64,000 bases of DNA from Brevibacterium ravenspurgense (GCF_001584615.1 NZ_LQQC01000008.1:1-64000); one strand, 5' to 3'. Positions 1 to 14,346 are shown, counted from the first letter of the stretch. Notes: a model not told the origin generated them from the sequence alone. Numbers and translations: made by a program.

Positions 1-79
1 TTGTGGACGCGAACAAACAGTGATTGTTTGTTGGTGTTTGTTGTGTTACTCGCCTTGGCACCCCACACAATGGTGTGGG

Positions 80-5190
<5,111 letters not shown>

Positions 5191-5344
5191 AAACAAAAAG
5201 AAAGAAAAGATCCCAACCAAAAGAAAACTGACAAGAACAAAAACAACACCAACAACACCAAGTGCTGCCAGCATCATCCTGCTACAAATCAAAAAATTCC
5301 ATGGCCAGAAACAAAAAATATCTGGCACCACGAAACAAACAAAC

Positions 5345-5367
5345 ACGCTATTGAGTTGACAAAGAAC
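5345..5367 (-). promoter_or_regulatory. rRNA antitermination boxA in the 16S leader
   Basis: On the minus strand the leader reads TGTTCTTTGTCAACTCAATA, the actinobacterial form of the rrn boxA that recruits the Nus antitermination complex. It lies about 160 nt upstream of mature 16S, as expected. The surrounding leader (5191-5549) is T/G-rich on the coding strand and contains no gene. Confidence 0.7.
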
Positions 5368-5549
5368 AGACACACAAAAAATCCACACCCACCACAGTGA
5401 GCACTTCATCAAAGGTGAAAGTCTCGCGCTCAGCGATTTGAGCGCTTGGCTATCTTAGCCTGAAGTTCATCTGCCTGCAAATCCTTGATTCGCTGCAGTT
5501 AATCTTCGTCCGTTCCGGACCGCTTCCGCGCTCCTGGGAACGAGATATA

Positions 5550-5579
5550 ACTCTAGACCGACCGCATTCAGCTTTGCAA
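5550..5579 (-). promoter_or_regulatory. Probable rrn promoter (TTGCAA-18 nt-TAGAGT)
   Basis: On the minus strand a -35-like TTGCAA (5579-5574) is followed after 18 nt by TAGAGT (5555-5550). This resembles actinobacterial rrn P1 promoters (TTGACT/TAGAGT type). It lies between the stop of the upstream SRAP gene and the 16S leader. The exact start site is inferred, and additional promoters further upstream are possible. Confidence 0.5.
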
Positions 5580-5648
5580 GCCGAATTCGAGTGAGGTGCG
5601 CCACGCTTCGTATACCGCCACCAGGGAAGACACTGTCCTACCCCTCAC

Positions 5649-6380
5649 TTAAGCGGGATCAGCGAGACCTGGCCAGTTATTGCGGACATTGCCCACCTCG
5701 GCACCCACCTCGTGCCTCTTGATGCGGTCCGGGTCTACACCACCCAAGAGCCCTTCAAGCAGGTGTCCGGTGTCAGCTTTTGAATCAACCGCCGGGTTGA
5801 GCCACTGCCCTATCTGATCCCGTTCTAAGAAAAGAGGCATGCGGTGGTGCACCTGCTCCAGATGGCCGCGTGCAGGCAGCGTCAACATGGTTGTCGAAAC
5901 CAACCACCCGTCAAGCACGGACGGATCTGCCTCTGACTGATCAACCTGCTCCGGCGGCTGCTGGCGCAGTTCAAACAGACCCGCCATGAAAATCCAGTCA
6001 TCACCGTCGGCATGCTTGTACCAAGGCTGTTTGCCGGATTCGGTCTTTTCCCATTCGTAGTAGCCATTGACGGCAACCGCACAGCGCCTGGATGTAAAGG
6101 CCGACCGGAACATGGGCTTGGAGTCAACGGTTTCCGACCGGGCATTGAATGCGCGGAAGCCGATCTTGTCGTCTTTAGCCCACCCTGGAACCAGCCCCCA
6201 GCGGGCCGCCTCCAGCCGCCTCGTCACCCGCCCGTCCGCATCGACGCGGTCGAGGATGATCGGCAGGGGCGAGCCGGGAGGCACGTTATAGCTTTCGGGC
6301 ACGTTCCAGCGGAAAGAGTCGACATCGAGCTCATCAACCAACGACGCCGGATCCACCGCCATATTCACGCGACCACACAT
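5649..6380 (-). CDS. SOS response-associated peptidase (SRAP/YedK-HMCES family)
   Basis: A 243-residue SRAP protein. This family crosslinks through its Cys2 to abasic sites in single-stranded DNA and has a self-processing autoprotease activity. The chosen ATG gives an N-terminus MCGR, which places the catalytic cysteine at position 2 after Met removal. The open frame extends 33 codons further to a TTG that also reads MCGR, but a longer N-terminus would bury the nucleophile, so that start is rejected. Also visible are the FNARSE motif (substrate/active-site Asn and Glu region), NGYYEWE, and a conserved late His (HHRMP). It is divergent from the MarR gene and ends about 70 bp before the rrn promoter. 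Confidence 0.93.
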   Translation of the reverse strand: MCGRVNMAVDPASLVDELDVDSFRWNVPESYNVPPGSPLPIILDRVDADGRVTRRLEAARWGLVPGWAKDDKIGFRAFNARSETVDSKPMFRSAFTSRRCAVAVNGYYEWEKTESGKQPWYKHADGDDWIFMAGLFELRQQPPEQVDQSEADPSVLDGWLVSTTMLTLPARGHLEQVHHRMPLFLERDQIGQWLNPAVDSKADTGHLLEGLLGGVDPDRIKRHEVGAEVGNVRNNWPGLADPA

Positions 6381-6501
6381 ACAGCCATCATCGCACTGCT
6401 TATATCTAGGCGCATTGACCTGCTTATGACATGGCGCGGCGGCCCGCCCAAACACGCGGATGTGCGCTCGACCACACAAGCACCATAGACTCAGCCCGAC
6501 T

Positions 6502-6996
6502 ATGGCTGAGAACTTCGACCCGATCCGGGAAGCACGGCGCCAGTGGGAAGCCCACGGCTACGCCGAAGCGGCTGACGGCATGACGCTGACCACCAGCATC
6601 ATGCGCTCCCAGCAGCTGCTCATGGCGCGCATTGACCGTGCCCTGCGGCCGTTGAAACTAACCTTTGCGCGGTACGAACTCCTGACCCTTCTGCGCTTCA
6701 GCAGCCACGGCGAGCTTCCGATGTCCGTCGTCTCTCGCCGTCTGCAGGTTCACCCGACCTCGACGACGAACGCAGTGGACAGGCTGGAGCGGGCGGGACT
6801 CGTCAAACGCATCCCGCATCCGGAAGACGGCCGGTCGACGATTGTGCAGCTGACCAAGGCTGGCCGCGAACTCTCGCTCGCTGCAACAGACGCGCTGAAC
6901 CGCGAAGTGTTCACCCACCCGGGCATTGAGGGCGAGCGCATGGACCTGCTGCTGCAGCTGCTGGCCGAGCACCGTACAGCGCTGGCCGAAGACTGA
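6502..6996 (+). CDS. MarR-family transcriptional regulator
   Basis: A 164-residue winged-helix regulator. The central part (residues ~45-110) has the MarR pattern: LTFARYELLTLLRFS, then the recognition helix SVVSRRLQVHPTSTTNAVDRLERAGLVKR and the wing HPEDGRSTIVQLTKAGREL. The start is the ATG followed by AENFDPIREA; an upstream in-frame GTG is possible but lies in the divergent promoter region. It sits upstream of the acyl-CoA dehydrogenase operon on the same strand with a 240-bp gap, so it may control that operon in response to an acyl-CoA or aromatic ligand. That link is inference. Confidence 0.9.
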   Translation: MAENFDPIREARRQWEAHGYAEAADGMTLTTSIMRSQQLLMARIDRALRPLKLTFARYELLTLLRFSSHGELPMSVVSRRLQVHPTSTTNAVDRLERAGLVKRIPHPEDGRSTIVQLTKAGRELSLAATDALNREVFTHPGIEGERMDLLLQLLAEHRTALAED

Positions 6997-7013
6997 GCAC
7001 TCCCCCGGTCGCG

Positions 7014-7112
7014 GCACCTCGCCCCTTTCCACCTCACCCTCCCGACACCTCGCCTCTCTCCACTTCACCCTCCCGACGCCTCGCCCCCTCCCTCCATCTC
7101 GGCCCTCCCGGG
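7014..7112. repeat. Three degenerate ~33-bp C-rich tandem units
   Basis: Three imperfect units, each beginning CACCTCGCC or GCCTCGCC and ending near CACCCTCCCGA or GGCCCTCCCGG, follow one another between the marR stop and the acyl-CoA dehydrogenase promoter. They are low-complexity (C/T-rich) and do not form an obvious hairpin. The function is unknown. Confidence 0.5.
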
Positions 7113-7240
7113 ACCTCGTGCACCGAATGTTCACTCCCCCGGCAGATGCCCAGCACCGGTGCGTGTGACGAAAAGGTGTGACACCGGCTACACTGGCGGC
7201 GACTTTGTTTGACGTCCTACTAAATTTTGGAGGCAACAAC

Positions 7241-8407
7241 ATGGCACGCAGCACTGCGGCTTCTCTGCCCTTCGGCCTGAGCGATGACCAGCTCGAACTT
7301 GCGAACATGTGCCGCGAGTTCGCAGACGAACAGCTGGCACCACACGCTCTCGAATGGGATGCCAATTCGCACTTCCCCGTCGACGTCATCAAGTCGACCG
7401 CGGACCTGGGCATGGGCGGCATCTACATTGACGAAGACAAGGGCGGTTCCGGCCTGGGCCGTATGGACGCAGCTCTCATCTTCGAAAACCTGTCGACCGG
7501 CTGCCCCGCGGTTGCTTCGTACATCTCGATTCACAACATGGTCGCCTCGGTCATCGAACGATTCGGCAACGAAGACCAGCACGAGCGCTACCTGTCGAAG
7601 CTCGTGACCTTCGAAAACCTTGCCAGCCACGGTCTGACCGAACCGAACGCCGGTTCCGACGCGGCCGGTCTGCGCACCTCGGCCCGTCGCGACGGCGACC
7701 ACTACATCCTCAACGGCGTCAAGCAGTTCATTTCCGGTGCCGGCGCATCCGACGTCTACCTGGTCATGGCACGCACCGGCCAGGACGGCGCCCGCGGAAT
7801 CTCGGCCTTCATCCTGGAAAAGGGCATGGAGGGCCTGGACTTCGGACCCGACGAAATCAAGATGGGCTGGCACGCACAGCCCACCCGCCAGGTCATCATG
7901 GAAAACGTTCGCGTTCCCGTGGAAAACCTGGTCGGCGAGGAAGGTGAAGGCTTCAAGGCCGCTATGAGCGGTCTGGACGGCGGTCGCCTCAACATCGGCG
8001 CCGCATCGCTCGGCGGTGGCCAGTCGGCACTGGAAAAGGCCGTGCAGTACTTGGGTGAACGTCAGGCATTCGGCCAGGACCTCAACCAGTTCCAGGCACT
8101 GCGTTTTGAAGTCGCCCAGATGCAGGCCGACCTCGAAGCCGCCCGTTCGCTCCTGTGGCGCGCCGCCCAGGCCTACGACGCGAAGCACGAAAACACGACC
8201 CTGCTGTCGGCGATGGCCAAGCTCAAGGCCACCGACACCGGCTTTGATGTTGCCAACCGTGCCCTCCAGCTGTTCGGCGGCTACGGCTACCTGCACGAGT
8301 ACGGTGTGGAGAAGCTGGTCCGCGACCTGCGCGTACACCAGATCCTTGAAGGCACGAACGAAATCATGCGCGTCATCATTTCGCGCAAGAGCACAGGAGT
8401 TGCATAA
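7241..8407 (+). CDS. Acyl-CoA dehydrogenase, probable isobutyryl-CoA dehydrogenase
   Basis: A 388-residue FAD-dependent dehydrogenase that would oxidise isobutyryl-CoA (possibly another branched acyl-CoA) to methacrylyl-CoA. Visible family features are GLTEPNAGSDAAGLRTSA in the FAD-binding region and the C-terminal ILEGTNEIMRVIISR block, whose Glu (~370) is the catalytic base in short/branched-chain members such as ACAD8. The ATG follows GGAGG with good spacing, so the 21-codon longer frame is not used. It is the first gene of a tight operon with a 3-hydroxyisobutyryl-CoA hydrolase and an enoyl-CoA hydratase, which argues for valine degradation. Confidence 0.88.
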   Translation: MARSTAASLPFGLSDDQLELANMCREFADEQLAPHALEWDANSHFPVDVIKSTADLGMGGIYIDEDKGGSGLGRMDAALIFENLSTGCPAVASYISIHNMVASVIERFGNEDQHERYLSKLVTFENLASHGLTEPNAGSDAAGLRTSARRDGDHYILNGVKQFISGAGASDVYLVMARTGQDGARGISAFILEKGMEGLDFGPDEIKMGWHAQPTRQVIMENVRVPVENLVGEEGEGFKAAMSGLDGGRLNIGAASLGGGQSALEKAVQYLGERQAFGQDLNQFQALRFEVAQMQADLEAARSLLWRAAQAYDAKHENTTLLSAMAKLKATDTGFDVANRALQLFGGYGYLHEYGVEKLVRDLRVHQILEGTNEIMRVIISRKSTGVA

Positions 8408-8408
8408 G

Positions 8409-9449
8409 TTGAGTGAAGAAACCCCCGTCGTCCTCAGCGCCGAAGGCGGCCTGGGACGCATTGAACTGAACAAGCCGCGTGCAATCAACGCGCTCAACCA
8501 GGAAATGATCGACATCGTCAACGAGGCCCTGGCCAAGTGGCAGGACGACGATTCGATCAAGGCTGTGCTCGTCACCGGCCGCGGCGAGCGCGGCCTGTGC
8601 GCCGGCGGTGACATCAAGGCCATCCACGCTTCCCTGCTCGACGGCACCGACGCGAACCTGCAGTTCTTCGGCGAAGAGTACGTGATGAACGACCGGATCG
8701 CCCGCTTCCCCAAGCCCTATGTGGCGTTCATGAACGGCATCACGATGGGCGGCGGCGTTGGCATTTCGGTGCACGGTTCGCACCGCGTTGTCACCGACAG
8801 CACCAAGATCGGCATGCCGGAGACCACCATCGGCCTTTTCCCGGACGTCGGCGGTACTTACCTGCTGGCGCAGGCTCCCGGTGCGGTTGGCATGTACCTG
8901 GGCCTGACCGGTCTGCCGGTCGGCGCGGGGGCCGCACTTGCCGCCGGTCTTGCTGACTACTACATCGAAGACGCCAAGCTCGATGAGGTCGCAGCCGAAC
9001 TGGCCAAGCGTCCGGCAGAAGCCGAGGCCGTTCTCAAGCAGTTCTCCTCGGAAGCTCCGGCTGATGAACTCGCTGAGCACCGCGAAGCTATCGACCACGC
9101 ATTCTCTGCCGGTTCGGTCGAGGAAATCCTTGAGCGCCTGCGCGCTCTGGGCACCGAATGGGGCGCCAAAACGGCTGATCTCATCGAAACGAAGTCGCCG
9201 CTGAGCCTGAAGGTGACTTTCGAATCGATCCGCACCGCCGGCGACATGAGCCTCGAAGAGGTCCTGGAGCGCGACCTGCGCACCGGCATCAACCTCGGCA
9301 AGCACAACGACCTGGCCGAGGGCATCCGCGCCCAGGTCATCGACAAGGACCGCAACCCGCAGTGGAAGCCGGCCACCCTGGAGGAAGTCAGCAGCGAACT
9401 CGTCCAGGAAGTCCTGACAGAACCCGCAGCACGAAAGGTTTTCCAGTGA
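8409..9449 (+). CDS. 3-hydroxyisobutyryl-CoA hydrolase (ECH_2/HIBCH family)
   Basis: A 346-residue crotonase-fold thioesterase expected to release 3-hydroxyisobutyrate from its CoA ester in valine catabolism. It has [10 protein letters not shown], then [17 protein letters not shown] and the [19 protein letters not shown] block, which distinguishes HIBCH-type proteins from plain hydratases. Length matches HIBCH (about 350) rather than a 260-residue hydratase. The start is a TTG one base after the preceding stop, with AGGAG just upstream inside the dehydrogenase gene, which indicates translational coupling. A final 3-hydroxyisobutyrate dehydrogenase gene is not in this cluster. Confidence 0.88.
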   Translation: MSEETPVVLSAEGGLGRIELNKPRAINALNQEMIDIVNEALAKWQDDDSIKAVLVTGRGERGLCAGGDIKAIHASLLDGTDANLQFFGEEYVMNDRIARFPKPYVAFMNGITMGGGVGISVHGSHRVVTDSTKIGMPETTIGLFPDVGGTYLLAQAPGAVGMYLGLTGLPVGAGAALAAGLADYYIEDAKLDEVAAELAKRPAEAEAVLKQFSSEAPADELAEHREAIDHAFSAGSVEEILERLRALGTEWGAKTADLIETKSPLSLKVTFESIRTAGDMSLEEVLERDLRTGINLGKHNDLAEGIRAQVIDKDRNPQWKPATLEEVSSELVQEVLTEPAARKVFQ

Positions 9450-10222
9450 CCCAGTACGAAACCATCAAGGTCGACATTTCGGACAAGATCGGCACCATCA
9501 CTCTGGCTCCGGGGCCCATGAACCCGCTGAGCTCGCAGGTCATGAAGGACGTCACGGCAGCTCTTGCTGAGTTCGACGCCTCTGATGACGTCCGCGCAAT
9601 CATCATCACCGGTGACGGCGACAAGGCATTCGCAGCCGGTGCTGACATCAAGGAAATGGCTTCGCTCGAATTCGCCGAGGCCTACCGCGAAGACTTCTTC
9701 GTCGGCTGGAACCGCCTGCGTGAGGTCCGCAAGCCGATCATTGCAGCCGTCAACGGCTACGCCCTGGGTGGCGGCTGCGAACTGGCGATGATGTGCGACT
9801 TCATCATCGCCTCGGACCGCGCTCAGTTCGGCCAGCCGGAGATCAACCTCGGCGTTCTGCCGGGCATGGGCGGATCGCAGCGCCTGACCCGCGCGATCGG
9901 CAAGGCCAAGGCAATGGACCTGTGCCTGACCGGCCGTTTCATCAAGGCGGACGAAGCCCTCGAATCGAACCTCGTGGCTCGCGTTGTGCCGCATGACGAA
10001 CTCATGGACACGGCCCGCGAAGCAGCTGGCGTCATCGCATCGAAGTCGCTTATTGCTTCGGCCATGGTGAAGGAGGCCGTCAACGCGGCATTCGAAACCA
10101 CGCTCGACCAGGGTCTGGTGTACGAGCGTCGTCTGTTCCACTCCTCGCTGGCTACAGAAGACCAGAAGGAAGGCATGGGCGCTTTCGTTGAGAAGCGCAA
10201 GCCCGAATTCAAGGACCGCTGA
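9446..10222 (+). CDS. Enoyl-CoA hydratase
   Basis: A 258-residue crotonase-family hydratase, probably hydrating methacrylyl-CoA in the same pathway as its two upstream neighbours. The oxyanion-hole segments [10 protein letters not shown] and [17 protein letters not shown] and the catalytic-Glu region [20 protein letters not shown] are intact. It starts with GTG overlapping the preceding stop by four bases (GTGA), so it is coupled to the hydrolase. Substrate specificity is inferred from context and could include other short enoyl-CoAs. Confidence 0.9.
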   Translation: MTQYETIKVDISDKIGTITLAPGPMNPLSSQVMKDVTAALAEFDASDDVRAIIITGDGDKAFAAGADIKEMASLEFAEAYREDFFVGWNRLREVRKPIIAAVNGYALGGGCELAMMCDFIIASDRAQFGQPEINLGVLPGMGGSQRLTRAIGKAKAMDLCLTGRFIKADEALESNLVARVVPHDELMDTAREAAGVIASKSLIASAMVKEAVNAAFETTLDQGLVYERRLFHSSLATEDQKEGMGAFVEKRKPEFKDR

Positions 10223-10318
10223 CAAACCGGTGAACAAGCCGGTCAACCAGCCGAAGCGCCAGCCGGCCCCGGCCGCCCCTCAAAGAACTTGCTGATCAGC
10301 TCACCCTGACCAGCATGC

Positions 10319-10346
10319 GAACGCCCCGCCCACCGGCGGGGCGTTT
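10319..10346 (+). terminator. Rho-independent-like terminator after valine operon
   Basis: A GC-rich hairpin (AACGCCCCGCC, 4-nt loop, GGCGGGGCGTTT) ends in a short T run and lies about 100 bp after the enoyl-CoA hydratase. It closes the three-gene operon before the next gene at 10389. Confidence 0.75.
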
Positions 10347-10388
10347 GTCGTCTAAAGTGATGTCGGACACTCAGATCGAAGGAGCTTC

Positions 10389-11375
10389 ATGACTGTCGAA
10401 CGCACCGAACTTCCCGAACAGCTGCGCGCTGATCTGCGCCTGCCGATCGTGGCATCCCCCATGTTCATCGCATCGGGCCCCGAGCTCGTCAAGGCTCAGT
10501 GCCAGGCGGGAATCATCGGCTCTTTCCCCACGCTCAACGCCCGCCCCCAGGAGGCGCTGTCGGACTGGTTTGACGAGATCAGCGAATCGAATGCCGAGTT
10601 CGCGAAGAACAACCCCGGCACTCCGGTGGGCCCGTTTGCCGCGAACCTCATCGTGCACCGCTCCAATGACCGCATTGAGCACGACCTCGGCGTTGTTGTG
10701 GACCACAAGGTTCCGATTGTCATCACCTCGCTGGGTGCACGCGAAGACGTCTATGAGGCCGTCCATTCCTATGGCGGCATTGTGCTGCACGATGTCATCA
10801 ACAACCGCTTTGCCCACAAGGCCATTGAGAAGGGCGCTGATGGTCTGGTTGCTGTCTCCGCCGGGGCTGGCGGGCACGCGGGTGCGCTGTCGCCGTTTGC
10901 GCTCATCCGTGAGATCCGCGAATGGTTCGGCGGTCCCCTGCTGCTGTCGGGAAGCATCGCCCACGGAACCTCAGTTCTGGCCGCGCAGGCCGCGGGAGCG
11001 GACTTCGCCTATGTCGGTTCGGCGTTCTTGGCCAGCCCCGAAGCGAATGTTGTTGAAGGCTACCGCGACATGATTGTGGATTCCGGCGCCAGCGACGTTG
11101 TGTACTCGAACCTGTTCACGGGAGTGCACGGCAACTATCTGCGCGGTTCGATTGAGGCTGCCGGCATGGACCCGGACAATCTGCCCGAATCTGATCCTTC
11201 GAAGATGAACTTCGGCAGCGGTGGGTCGTCGAAGTCGAAGGCGTGGAAGGACATTTGGGGCTCCGGCCAGGGTATTGGCGCGGTGTGCGAAAAGCTGCCG
11301 GTTGCCTCGCTCGTGGACCGTCTGGAAGGCGAGTACCGGGCTGCCGTCGAGGATCTGCGCGGCCGGATCTTCTGA
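10389..11375 (+). CDS. Nitronate monooxygenase family flavoprotein
   Basis: A 328-residue FMN-dependent TIM-barrel enzyme of the nitronate monooxygenase/2-nitropropane dioxygenase family, which oxidises alkyl nitronates. Key features are PIVASPMFIASGPELV at the N-terminus, the SAGAGGHAG loop containing the proposed catalytic His, and the C-terminal FMN phosphate-binding stretch AAGADFAYVGSAFLAS. The ATG follows GAAGGAG. Several such proteins act on unknown substrates, so only the family is certain. Confidence 0.9.
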   Translation: MTVERTELPEQLRADLRLPIVASPMFIASGPELVKAQCQAGIIGSFPTLNARPQEALSDWFDEISESNAEFAKNNPGTPVGPFAANLIVHRSNDRIEHDLGVVVDHKVPIVITSLGAREDVYEAVHSYGGIVLHDVINNRFAHKAIEKGADGLVAVSAGAGGHAGALSPFALIREIREWFGGPLLLSGSIAHGTSVLAAQAAGADFAYVGSAFLASPEANVVEGYRDMIVDSGASDVVYSNLFTGVHGNYLRGSIEAAGMDPDNLPESDPSKMNFGSGGSSKSKAWKDIWGSGQGIGAVCEKLPVASLVDRLEGEYRAAVEDLRGRIF

Positions 11376-11394
11376 GGCTCCGCTGTGCGGAGCC
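11376..11394 (+). terminator. Short hairpin after nitronate monooxygenase gene
   Basis: An 8-bp perfect stem (GGCTCCGC/GCGGAGCC) with a 3-nt loop begins exactly after the stop codon and is followed by a short pyrimidine tract. It may be a weak terminator or an attenuator before the nitrilase gene. Confidence 0.45.
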
Positions 11395-11467
11395 GGCTTT
11401 CCCTACCCGCACGAGGCGGAGGTCGGCAGATCTGTCCCCTCCACCTCGGCGGGGGTACGGTGAGCGT

Positions 11468-12268
11468 ATGAAGATTGCGCTTGCACAGATCAATACGACT
11501 CCCGATGTTTCGGCCAATGTGAGCAAGGTCGAGGACTATGTGCGTTCGGCCGCTGAAGCCGGAGCTGTCCTGGTGCAGTTTCCGGAGGCGACGATGCGGT
11601 CGTTCGGCCCGGGGCTGCGTGAGGACACCCGGCAGCACGCCGCGGCGTGGCAGGAGCGGATGCAGGCGCTTGCGGATGAGCACGAACTGACGATTGTCGC
11701 CGGTGAGTTCTTGGCGCACGGGGATCGTGTGGTCAATCAGCTGGCGGTCTACTCCCCTGCTGCCCGGCGCGTAGCGTACGAAAAGATCCACCTGTACGAC
11801 GCCTTTGGGTTCCGTGAGTCCGACACGGTGGAGCCGGGCAGTGACATTGTCACAGTCGACGTCGAAGGTGTGACCGTCGGTCTTGCCATCTGCTACGACA
11901 TTCGCTTCCCGAAGCTGTTTGCGGAGCTTTCCCGCGCGGGTGCGCAGTTGGCGCTGGTGTCCGCATCCTGGGGTGCGGGCCCGGGCAAGCTCTACCAGTG
12001 GGATCTGCTGGCACGGGTTCGGGCGCTGGATTCCAACATGATCGTCTCTGCCGTTGACCAGGCTGATCCGAAGGTTTCGGGTGTCGAGGTGCCGGCTGAC
12101 GCCCCGACGGGTGTGGGCGGTTCGCTGGTTGTCGACCCGTTTGGCGCACCGATCGCGCAGGAAGACGGGCAGGGTGAGCAGCTGATCGTTACAGACATTG
12201 ACTTCGGCGTGATCGACAAGGCCAAGAGCGCGCTGCCGGTCCTTGAAAACGCTCGACTGGGCTACTGA
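11468..12268 (+). CDS. Carbon-nitrogen hydrolase (nitrilase superfamily, Nit-type amidase)
   Basis: A 266-residue amidase of the nitrilase superfamily. The catalytic triad is visible as Glu40 (FPEAT), Lys106 (YEKIHLYD) and Cys142 (ICYDIRF). The arrangement and size match Nit1/omega-amidase or deaminated-glutathione amidase branches rather than true nitrilases. The ATG is chosen because the family always begins with the MKIALAQIN strand; the longer open frame upstream overlaps the terminator hairpin. The physiological amide is not deducible from the sequence. Confidence 0.88.
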   Translation: MKIALAQINTTPDVSANVSKVEDYVRSAAEAGAVLVQFPEATMRSFGPGLREDTRQHAAAWQERMQALADEHELTIVAGEFLAHGDRVVNQLAVYSPAARRVAYEKIHLYDAFGFRESDTVEPGSDIVTVDVEGVTVGLAICYDIRFPKLFAELSRAGAQLALVSASWGAGPGKLYQWDLLARVRALDSNMIVSAVDQADPKVSGVEVPADAPTGVGGSLVVDPFGAPIAQEDGQGEQLIVTDIDFGVIDKAKSALPVLENARLGY

Positions 12269-12495
12269 GGGCGGCGCTGGTTGCTGAGTGCGGTTTTGGG
12301 CTGCTCAGCCCAGTTCTGAGCAGGGCGTTGAGCCGTGGTCCTGAGCGGGCCGCGTCCCACTGCGTAAGCGAGCGTGGTCTGCGCGCTGGATTTTCAGCCC
12401 GTGTTTGCCTTGAGCCGGTTAAATTGGAATCGACGGCAGACCGCCGTCATGACACTGACCGCCCACAGCTGACTGGGCGGAGGAAGGCAGAGACC

Positions 12496-13290
12496 ATGAC
12501 CCGCACCTATGTTGTCACCGGTTCGGCTTCGGGTATCGGTGCCACGACCGCCAAGATTCTGCGTGAACGCGGTGACCGCGTTGTCGGAATCGACCTGAAG
12601 AACGCTGATGTTGAAGCTGACCTGTCCACCCGGGAGGGCCGTTCGCAGGCTGCCGCTTCCGCTGTTGAACTTGCCGGTGGGACAGTTGACGCTGTTATCG
12701 CCTGCGCCGGTATTGCCGCTCCCATTCCGAAGACCGTGTCGGTGAACTACTTCGGCGTGGTTGAGCTTCTTGAGGCTCTGCTGCCGGCTCTGAAGAAGTC
12801 GGAAGCACCGCGGGTTGCTGTCGTGTCGTCGATGGCATCGCTGCAGCCGAATGACCCCGCCCTTGTCGACGCGATGCTCGCCGGCGACGAAGCCAAGGCT
12901 CTTGAAATCGCTGAAAGCCACGTGTCGGATGTTCCGATGACCGGCTACGTTTCCTACCCGTCGTCTAAGCGCGCTCTGTCGCGCTGGGTGCGCCGTGTTT
13001 CGATCTCTGAGGAATGGGCTGGTGCCGGTATTCCGGTCAACGCAATTGCTCCGGGCACCGTGCTGACCCCCATGACGGAAGAGCTTCTGTCCACACCGGA
13101 GATGACGGCGTATGTTGACCAGCAGGTTCCCATGCCGCTGAATTACCACCAGCCGCCAGAATCCGTGGCTGACGCGCTCATCTGGATCACGGAGCCGGCC
13201 AACACCCACATGGCCGGTCAGACGATCTACGTTGACGGCGGTGCAGAAGTTACTCTGCGCGGCGAAGACGTGTGGGCCTGGAACGACTGA
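12496..13290 (+). CDS. Short-chain dehydrogenase/reductase
   Basis: A 264-residue SDR with the N-terminal cofactor motif TGSASGIG (residues ~8-15), the N(C)AG motif as ACAGIA, and an active-site Ser (VVSSMAS) plus YPSSK (Tyr-x-x-x-Lys). The Asp-Leu after the second strand (GIDLKN) suggests NAD(H) preference. The pattern resembles 3-alpha-hydroxysteroid dehydrogenase/coniferyl alcohol dehydrogenase-like SDRs, but the substrate is unknown. The start is the ATG after GGAAGGCAGAGACC; the longer frame lacks a site. It lies 34 bp upstream of the plus-strand sortase. Confidence 0.87.
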   Translation: MTRTYVVTGSASGIGATTAKILRERGDRVVGIDLKNADVEADLSTREGRSQAAASAVELAGGTVDAVIACAGIAAPIPKTVSVNYFGVVELLEALLPALKKSEAPRVAVVSSMASLQPNDPALVDAMLAGDEAKALEIAESHVSDVPMTGYVSYPSSKRALSRWVRRVSISEEWAGAGIPVNAIAPGTVLTPMTEELLSTPEMTAYVDQQVPMPLNYHQPPESVADALIWITEPANTHMAGQTIYVDGGAEVTLRGEDVWAWND

Positions 13291-13324
13291 GGGCACTCAG
13301 GCCTAGAACTCATAGCAGGAGAAT

Positions 13325-14293
13325 ATGGAGCAGCACTCTCACGAGAGCGATCAGGCGAACGCAGAGGTCGCCGGTCGCGACGACGATCACACGCCAGCAC
13401 CGCCGAACAGGCGGGACAAGCGGGCGAAGAAGAGGCGCAAGGGCATCAATGCCAATGCTCTTATCGCCTTTGTTCTGGTGGTCGTCGGCTTGGGAGTGCT
13501 GCTCTACCCTGTTGCCGCCACCCAGTGGAACAACTTTCAGCAGCGCCGCGCAGCTGATGAGTATTCGAAGCTGGAAAAGCAGGCTCCTCCCGAGGCACTG
13601 AACACAGCGTGGGAGGACGCGCACGCCTACAACGCAGACTTGGGCCAAATCAGCGTCCAAGATGCCTGGACAACATCGGATGACGAAGATTCACCCGAGT
13701 ACAAGCGCTATGAAAAGTACCTGTCGGTGCTGTCGGAAACGGATGCGCTGGGCAGGATTGTCATCCCGTCTATCAAATCTGATTTGCCGATTTACCACGG
13801 AACATCGGAAAAGGCACTCACCCGAGGTGCCGGTCACCTGTACGGCACGGACTTCCCGGTAGGAGGCAAGGGCAAGGGCGAGGGTCGCCATTCTGCTCTG
13901 TCGGCACACACGGGTCTGCAGGATGCGACGATGTGGGACAACCTCGACAAGGTGCAGAAGGGCGATGCTTTCTACATTGCGGTCAGCGGTAAGAAGCTGA
14001 AGTACGAGGTTGACGATATTCAGGTTGTTGAACCCTCTGATACCAGTTCCATCAGGAGGGAAGAGAACAAGGACCTGGTCACTCTCATTACGTGCACGCC
14101 CTATGGCATCAACACGCACCGCCTGCTGGTGACTGGACACCGGGTTCCTATGGATCCCAGTGACGATTCCGTGTTTGACGGTTCCGGTATGCAGTGGCAG
14201 TGGTGGATGTGGGCAATCCTCGCAGCAGCCGCGGTCATTGTTCTGATGCTTGTCTACTGGTGGCGCAAATCGACAAAGGCTGCGAAGGACTGA
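13325..14293 (+). CDS. Class C (pilus) sortase, convergent copy
   Basis: A 322-residue membrane transpeptidase of the pilin-polymerising class C. It has a basic cytoplasmic N-terminus, a membrane segment ~45-62, a catalytic domain with His195 (SAHTGL), Cys257 (TLITCTPYGINTHR) and Arg266, and a second membrane segment ~293-312. The lid region reads D-A-W (113-115) instead of the common DPF/DPW. A good AGGAG precedes the ATG. It lies on the opposite strand to the other pilus genes and points at the tip-pilin gene, separated by a bidirectional terminator. It may handle one of the non-major pilins. Confidence 0.9.
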   Translation: MEQHSHESDQANAEVAGRDDDHTPAPPNRRDKRAKKRRKGINANALIAFVLVVVGLGVLLYPVAATQWNNFQQRRAADEYSKLEKQAPPEALNTAWEDAHAYNADLGQISVQDAWTTSDDEDSPEYKRYEKYLSVLSETDALGRIVIPSIKSDLPIYHGTSEKALTRGAGHLYGTDFPVGGKGKGEGRHSALSAHTGLQDATMWDNLDKVQKGDAFYIAVSGKKLKYEVDDIQVVEPSDTSSIRREENKDLVTLITCTPYGINTHRLLVTGHRVPMDPSDDSVFDGSGMQWQWWMWAILAAAAVIVLMLVYWWRKSTKAAKD

Positions 14294-14310
14294 CCAGGTT
14301 CAGCTCAACG

Positions 14311-14346
14311 TTGAGGCCCGCACCCCTTGGGGTGCGGGCCTCAATT
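14311..14346. terminator. Bidirectional terminator between convergent sortase and tip pilin
   Basis: A long perfect stem (TTGAGGCCCGCACCCC/GGGGTGCGGGCCTCAA) with a minimal loop lies between two genes that point at each other. The plus side is followed by TTGTTG and the minus side by CGTTGAGC. It can serve both transcripts. Confidence 0.75.

Noticed and set aside
6381..6479. Longer SRAP start with a second MCGR
   Set aside because: It would use TTG and put the catalytic Cys2 of the real domain at residue 35. The second MCGR-like peptide (from GTGTGGTCG repeats) is coincidental.
8376..10246. Long minus-strand open frames (up to 428 codons) over the valine operon and elsewhere
   Set aside because: They are mirror frames of well-supported high-GC genes with intact family motifs, and none contains a recognisable domain.
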